A stretch of DNA of 64,000 nt. It comes from Lumbricus rubellus. Taxonomy: Eukaryota; Annelida; Clitellata; Crassiclitellata; Lumbricidae. Positions 57,780 to 64,000 of the stretch are shown here, one piece after another (the first letter of the stretch is position 1; the number at the start of each line of letters is the position of its first letter). Below the pieces are notes generated by a model, which saw nothing but the letters and a program-made list of their open reading frames with translations, was not told where the DNA came from and did not search any database. The stretch spans positions 33,671,950 to 33,735,949 of the forward strand of contig OX243811.1 of the NCBI GenBank assembly GCA_945859605.1, in the 5' to 3' direction. The translations under genes were made by a program, and so were the position numbers.

Positions 57780-60660
57780 TTCGGCCACGATGGAGATATA
57801 TATATATACATATATATATTTATACATATATATACACATATATTTATACGTATACACACATATGTATGAACTTTCATTGTTACATAATGAATGCATGTAT
57901 AAGGGTAAGGCTTGCGTTCCAACTTCCCATTCCGTAACAGCTTCTCTATTCTCTTCATCCATGATCTCCGAATCTCCCCTTTGATGGCCTCGAATATTGA
58001 ACCCCTTAAATCCCATCTGAATGCGCATACTTTTTGAGCTGTCCTGATCCATGTATTTCCTTTAACTTGGACCCTTCGTTCATATTTCGGTGTGACCTTA
58101 CGCGCGTTACAAATTTATTTATTTATTCAATAATAATAATAACAATAATATAAAAAATATAAAAAATAATAATAATAAGTAGGCCTATATGATCATCTAC
58201 GGTACATCTTGGCCTGGAACCGATTTTAATGTTTTCTGTCAGTCAGTTTTGATTTGGCTGAGCGACTGCGAATAAACTGCTTCCGACGCTTTCATTTCTT
58301 TTATTTGGAAGTTGTGTAAATCTGAAGACCACGATTGAGACCACGGTTGCATTACTGTTGTGCACGTGTATCATCATATAGTGGCATTGCGTAGATGACA
58401 TGTTGTGATCAAATGATTGAATTGAATGTGGTGAAGCAGGCCATGATATAATATGGACTATTCCACGGTATGCGCATACAGTGTTTCATTTAATGTTGTA
58501 CGTGGAATTACATGAGATAATCATATTAGAGCTGTTGAGCAGCCTTCGTGTATTTAAACGGTGTCTCAAGTAAACTCTTGTGCATGACTTTTTAGGTAGC
58601 GGTTATTATCAATTCAAATTTTCTTTACGATTTACATTCATGATCGAGGGCGAAATTTAGCTCTAGTGATGACTTAATGACGGTTGTAACTAAATTTGGA
58701 ATAAAATCAAGTTGAAGTAAATACCTGGAACTGCAAGCAAGGGTGTCTAAGAGGCATCATCAGAAGTTTTACTAAAATTAGGTGTCTGGTTAGTTTCAGT
58801 GCTCAACAGTCGCTAAGCTCCAATGGTATACAATCTTGGAAGGTTAGTTGTGAAATGTTATTAGAGCCTCAGGATGATCTTAATTTGATTACAAGCCTGC
58901 GACGTATACCGTGGGATTCGCTAAAATGTTCCTATCAAACCACTGCAGCTGCTGCTGGGGCTTTAGCACAACTATGCACGCGGATGCGCAGGTGCTCAGG
59001 TATTATACGGCAAATGTCGGAATGCACATTAAATTTATATCCTATACTATTATACTGTTATACGAGTTCCTAATACATGTTCCGTCTGATTATTGTCTAT
59101 CTGCAAGAATCATTGGGTGTCTGGTGAAATCAGCATCTGTCGGTTGAACCTTGCAACGTCTGTCTATCTTCGTATGTCTATGTTGGATAGAGAAAAAATT
59201 GGCTGTCTTTCTTTCTGTCCGTCTGTCTGTATGTCCGTCTGTCTTTCTGTCTTTCTGTCTGTCTATCTGTCTGTTTGCTGTCGGTCTGTCTGTCTTGGCA
59301 GCCTATATAATTCTTATCGACTATATGACTTATTCTTTCATTTTCAGTTTGTTAACTGCGTCTTCTGTTACATCTTGTTGCACTCGTGCGATAGTTCTGC
59401 ACATTAATCTTCGATCACTATTCTGCTGACATCCTTGCCTCTCGTCAGCTCTCTCGTCAGGTTCCTGTATAGAATTCTGCTTTCTCTTTCTTTCGCATCT
59501 CTCTTTACTCCTCTGTCTCGGTCTCAGTCTCCATCCCCCTCTCTTTCTCTGTCTGTCTGTCTGCATGTATGTCCGTTCGTCCGTCCGTCCATCCATCCAT
59601 GTATCCTTCCGTCCGTCCGTTCATCCGTTCGTCCGTCCGTCCATCCATTCACTATCTACTATCTACTATAGTATACTATCTACTATCTACTATCTGTATG
59701 TCTGTCTATTTATCTGTCTATCTACCTACCTACATACCTATACCTACCTACCTATCTACCTACCTATCTATAAATCTATTTATCTATCTCTCTCCCGAAT
59801 TACTGATATTAGCACAGGTCCTTCCGCGAGAAATACGTTATAGTTTGTAACATTGAACGCTTTGCTAAATTCAAAGCTATAGGCTAAATTCAAAGCTATA
59901 GGCCTAGGCTAAATTCAAAGCTATAGTCTAAATTCAAAGCTATAGGCTAAATTCAAAGCTATAGTCTAAATTCAAAGCTATACGCTAAATTCAAAGCTAT
60001 AGTCTAAATTCAAAGATATAGTCTAAATTCAAAGATATAGGCTATCCAATTCATCTATCAAATCGTAGTCGTCATTAATTAAATTTGTTTGTGCATGTAA
60101 CTGGTAATAAGAACCAACTTTATTTGCCTTACATTACCTTTATTACCCAATTTCAATTTTAAAACCCGAAACATTGTACCTGTTAATATTGTTCTCGCAC
60201 CGCGGCGCTGTCTGTACGTAATTCTTTTTTGGCAGACTTACTGCATAAAGAGTTTTCTTGAAATGAAAGGCGTCTTTATGAGCTGACTAGATAGGTAAAA
60301 GGATGGGATGTGGGACCTTGTGGGTTCTTCTTGTATGCGCAACTTATAAAGTGCACACCTGTAACAGCTGGTAGCCTATTGTTTAAAAACTTTCGTCGTT
60401 GGCTAAAACACACCTTATACGCCCTTCAACATCTTACTTTTTGCTACTCACTCAGATGCGCAGAGTAACAATATTAGGCCTATTATGTATTTTAATGGTG
60501 ACTCATATGAAAGTACTTATTTTAGGTTTAAACACCATGTAACTTTTCATTTATTTTTTATACTCTGATTGACCTAAAAGTAGTGTTAGCTAATAACGTG
60601 TAGGCTATCTACAATGTTATTTATTTTAGTAGTTGAAGCTGTTAAACATTGATAAGGATT
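57780..60660. other. No gene recognised; simple repeats
   Basis: (TA)n at 57795-57860, AAT repeats at 58125-58170, (TCTG)n at 59205-59300, (CCGT/CCAT)n and (CTAT)n at 59500-59800. The 59151-59850 ORFs are repeat translations. Confidence 0.55.
59858..60048. repeat. 19-bp AATTCAAAGCTATAG tandem array
   Basis: About nine copies of GGCTAAATTCAAAGCTATA with G/T and C variants. One copy contains TAGGCCTAGGC. Confidence 0.9.
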
Positions 60661-60779
60661 TATTTATCTAATTTCGCTTTTTAGTTTGTTTGTACAGCTG
60701 GAAGAAAGCATTGGAAAGGCATGTTGCCTTCTCTGTTGACCAACGAGGAAGTGTTTCGAGTGGTTGAATGTATCGAGGA

Positions 60780-61030
60780 AGAAGGCGTCTGGAACAAAGG
60801 AGGAGGACGATGATGAGGAGGAGGAGGAGAAAGAGGAGGAGGAGGAGGAGGAAGAGGAGGAGGACGAGGACGAGGAGTAAGAGGAGGAAGATGAGGAGGA
60901 GGAGGAGGAAGAAGAGGAGGAGGAAAATGAGGAGTAGGAGGAGGAAGAAGAGGAGGAAGATGAGGAGGAAGATGAGGAGGACGACGACGAGGAGGAGGAG
61001 GAGGAGGAGGAGGAAGAGGAGGAAGCGTTG
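60780..61030. repeat. GGA/GAAG polypurine tract
   Basis: About 250 bp of almost pure purine on the plus strand (GAGGAGGAA units). It could form triplex DNA. Overlapping poly-Ser, poly-Pro and poly-Arg frames are artefacts. Confidence 0.95.
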
Positions 61031-61038
61031 CATCGAAC

Positions 61039-61104
61039 AATCTGGATCCGATTAGGATCATCATCATCACTCCTCATCTGGATATGCGAAATCTGATTCC
61101 CCAT
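61039..61104 (-). CDS. Possible first coding exon (MGN start)
   Basis: The minus strand reads MGNQISHIQMRSDDDDPNRI from an ATG in CCATGG context, followed by a GT (weak donor GTTCGATG) in phase 0, just before a polypurine/polypyrimidine tract. MGNxxS is a consensus N-myristoylation start. It may be the 5' exon of the unidentified gene ending at 34410, whose first visible exon also begins in phase 0. No intermediate exon has been confirmed. Confidence 0.3.
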
Positions 61105-61675
61105 GGAAAGTGGGTGTTGTGCAGTTGCACGATTAATTTCACGGCCAATCCTCACACGGAGCACTGCAGCGAACGTAGACAGTCCGCAAACAAAACAAGC
61201 CTGAATTCACTCCTGTGCGCAAATGCATTTTCCAGGAGGTAGTCTACGCCTGCCGCGATCCCAATCTTGGGGTGTTGGCAGACGGGGGTCGGTAGTTCAG
61301 AGTAGGCTATACTGTGGTGGCGCTACGAGTTTTGGTTTTAAAACAATTCCTGCCCTGATCGTTGCTCTTTCACAACGATGCCAAGATGTGAATGTTTTGA
61401 GCATTGTTAGCCGCACTGATTATTTGTATGACACTGACTTGCATGCATAGGCCTACGCTCTAGTTGTAAAAATTGTCCTGTATAGTAGTGACCTGTGCTT
61501 GGCTTTTGCTGTTTAACGACACTGCCATTGCAAAGATGATTAATGTCGCGCCCTCCCTCTTTATCCAGGCTCGAGACTGGCACTGTCAGAGTGCAAACAG
61601 TGGCAAAGTTTGGTGTACTTTGTACTAAATTTATACACTTTGCTGGACCCGCCTTAGAATGGCATGCATCAAATC

Positions 61676-62024
61676 CAGTGGCGGATCCAGAACTGTTTCA
61701 AGGGGGGCGGCCAAAATGTTAGATCTTGGACGGGAAAAAGGACAATTTTTTCCAAAGTTCGAAAAATAGTGATCGGTCGATGAGGAAAAAAGTACTTTTC
61801 ATCCGCCAAAAAGTTGATGTTTTTTAAATGTTATTTTTAGTCCTCAACTTGAAAACCGAATGGGGGGGGGCACGTTCCATACAATTTTCCGAATAGGGGG
61901 GGGGGGAATATCCATTACACCCATATTCGTATTGCTAATTTCAGACCAAATGGGGGCCACGTCCCATGGCAGTTTTCAATGGGGGGGGCCATGGCCGGAT
62001 TGGCCCCCCCTGGATCCGCCCCTG
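61676..62024. mobile_element. hAT-type MITE with 8-bp TSD ATCAAATC
   Basis: 349 bp with ends CAGTGGCGGATCCAG and CTGGATCCGCCCCTG. Exact duplications ATCAAATC at 61668-61675 and 62025-62032. Runs of G inside. No coding capacity. Confidence 0.9.
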
Positions 62025-62324
62025 ATCAAATCAGAGATTATAGACTTGTTTACAAAGCAACATCCATTGGAACAGATGATAGCGTATACCAAAGTGGCAA
62101 ATCACAGCGCAAGTATCATGACCTAATTTAAAACTAAATTGGACTTGGAAAGATGAAGCGATTTCTTAAATAGACAGCACCTAAATGTGTGTGTGTCTGG
62201 TACAAACTGAGCACTTGACATTGTCGAATGTGCACTGTGTAGTGTGTACTGGACTTGTCAGGAATGAGCATTTTGGGCGCTGAGGCTATGGGGTCTGATG
62301 AAAGTGTTACTGCTATATAGGCCT

Positions 62325-62395
62325 ACTGCTACTGCTACTGCTACTGCTGCTGCTGCTACTACTACTGCTACTACTACTAATAATAATAATTTTAA
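62325..62395. repeat. CTG/CTA/AAT trinucleotide repeat
   Basis: Short tract of GCTACT, GCTGCT, ACTACT and AATAAT units. Confidence 0.8.
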
Positions 62396-63180
62396 AAAAG
62401 TCTATGATAAGAAGCAAAAGCTTAGAGTCGTTGCCTCTTATTAAAGGCTATAGACTAGTTGCTTTAATAATGAATGATCGGTTTATATATAAAACTTATT
62501 TAACGATGCCGTCATTTCGACAATGATCATTGGTGTTACTAAAATTGATCGGGCAAAGTATTGTATAGGCCTTTATACACAGTGCATGAATGATGACCTG
62601 ATCGTTCGAGAACTTCAAAACACTTTCTATATATCCATGTTCTCTTAGTAATAGACACATTCTGTGCAAAATAGTTTATTCAAGTTAAATAGTTTATTCA
62701 AGTGATCAAAACCTAATTGTAGGCTAATTCCTGTAGCCGTAATCATAAACTTCGCAAACACTAAACACCTGATAAGTTTGGAACGTCGCCAATAAGCGCA
62801 TTCTTTGGGGCCTACTGTAACACTAGAAAGCAAGCAGCTATAGCATTAAATATATAAGTTTGACATCAGTTCGAATAAGAATAAAAGCAGCGCTTTGTGA
62901 GGTACTTTTAATGCTGGATATACGACTACAATTTCTATAGATACATATAGGTCTACGAACGTACGTATTAGCTCGTGCATTGTATAATAATTATTATAGA
63001 GCTATATGCTTAAAAAATTTAAACAAGCGAGCAACCATTCAGTCATACATTGCATACATACATATATACATAATTATACTGCTTAGATAGATGCAGCGGT
63101 GTATAATTGTATATGTATACCTGTAGGCGTTAGCCTATATACGTATATGCATATATATATATATATATAACGGTATATGC
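62396..63180. other. No gene recognised
   Basis: AT-rich DNA with a (TA)n run at 63148-63170. Nothing supportable. Confidence 0.4.
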
Positions 63181-63185
63181 ATGTA

Positions 63186-64000
63186 CAGGGTGGGCCAAAA
63201 AAGTAATCCCCTACGATTTTTCTCCAATATCTTGGCTAAAAATAGGAAATTTTCAAATCCAGTTTCACGGGCTTGAAGATTATTCATATCTACGCACAAT
63301 AGCCAAATTTCATCGACATCTCTGTAACATAACAAAAGTTATTATCGCTTTTAGTGAGGCCACCCACCTTTTTTGACGATTCAAAAATGAAACGCGAAAA
63401 AAATAGGTTTTTTGCTAATATCATGGCCAGAAGTAAGAATTCCAAAATGAATCTTTACACTTTACAGGTTTAAAGACAATTCATATTTACACATGATGGC
63501 CAGATTTCACAAAAATATTTCAAACACAACAAAAGTTATACCCCTTTTATGTGAGGTCACCCACCGTTTTTCACGATTCAAAAACGAAACGCAACAAAAG
63601 TAACATAAACATGATTTTATTAAGTCTCATCTCAAATAACTGTTGTCAAATGAACTTGGTAGTGCTTCACAACTTGTGTTAAATGTGCCCACCACCAGTG
63701 CCAAAACTTCTTTTGAGTCTCTTTGCAACGTTCTTGATGGACCTGTTGATTAACCTGACAGATTCCTTATTTGCCAACTTGGTTGTCATCTTGCTAAGTG
63801 ACTTCTCAGTGACGTGCAGCTACGCTGGTACCCTGTTTCTTTTTTAAATTTAATAATAATGATCATCTGGCAATATCAGGGCTATTTTATAACAATTATT
63901 TGAGGTAAGACTTAATAAAATCGTGGTTTTGCTACTTTTTGTTGCGTTACGTCTTTGAATTGTAAAAAACGGTGGGAGGCCTCACTAAATGTGGTATAAG
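63186..64000 (-). mobile_element. Mariner-type transposon, truncated by window end
   Basis: Starts TA|CAGGGTGGGCCAAAAAAGTA. The subterminal region holds two copies of a unit of roughly 180 bp (each with AAAAGTTAT, GAGGYCACCCACC and ACGATTCAAAAA). The minus strand near 63750-63678 reads INRSIKNVAKRLKRSFGTGG and then a stop, matching the C-terminus of mariner-like transposases, so the gene runs leftward from beyond the window. The 162-bp MITE at 12289 derives from this family. Confidence 0.75.
63678..63830 (-). pseudogene. Mariner-like transposase C-terminus (partial)
   Basis: The frame KMTTKLANKESVRLINRSIK ... GGGHI ends at TAA. A new CAGGGTACC/AAAAAAG junction near 63830 suggests the upstream part is disrupted or rearranged. 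Confidence 0.6.

Noticed and set aside
59151..59850. Ser/Val/Pro-rich ORFs
   Set aside because: Translations of TCTG, TCCG and CTAT repeats.
60664..61164. 166-codon poly-Ser ORF as a whole gene
   Set aside because: The Ser run is the polypurine tract. Only the MGNQIS start was kept, as a low-confidence exon.

Overview
This is animal genomic DNA, AT-rich and dominated by introns, simple repeats and mobile elements. There are no operons, Shine-Dalgarno sites or phage genes. Coding sequence appears as short minus-strand exons with GT-AG borders whose reading phases chain from exon to exon. tRNA-derived SINEs, several hAT and mariner families, a Gypsy-type LTR element and a foldback/TU-like element point to a marine invertebrate. 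The last of these, with the pervasive TAGGCCTA word, hints at an echinoderm or another basal deuterostome, but that assignment is inference.

Region by region. 0.9-20 kb: a 24-exon minus-strand gene for a coiled-coil protein of at least 1271 residues. Its introns hold SINEs, a hAT MITE, a mariner-type MITE, a long hairpin and a very large compound trinucleotide repeat. 20-26.9 kb: no genes seen; a 15-bp tandem array, a hAT MITE, a hairpin element, a CATA microsatellite, a decayed mariner and SINE copies. 26.9-33.3 kb: a young Gypsy-type LTR retrotransposon on the minus strand, with 5-bp target duplication and nearly identical LTRs, internally deleted (no integrase, no N-terminal half of reverse transcriptase). 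34.4-44.1 kb: the last five exons of a second minus-strand gene of unrecognised function. Its introns hold a decayed mariner, a 756-bp hAT element and inverted repeats that bracket one exon. 41.9-42.7 kb: a 28-bp minisatellite. 46.3-49.0 kb: a foldback element whose inverted arms are 15-bp tandem repeats, with a 9-bp target duplication. 51.8-56.2 kb: a complete, apparently intact autonomous hAT transposon with exact 8-bp target duplication and a two-exon transposase gene carrying an N-terminal OTU cysteine-protease domain; its 3' part also contains broken C2H2 zinc-finger units. 57-64 kb: a Helitron-like end, microsatellites, a possible first exon of the second gene, another hAT MITE, and the start of a mariner element that runs off the window.

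The most interesting object is the OTU-hAT transposon: clean ends, clean target duplication, a phase-matched intron, both the protease and the DDE/CxxH transposase signatures, and an embedded zinc-finger fragment. All family assignments are by eye from motifs; no database search was possible.
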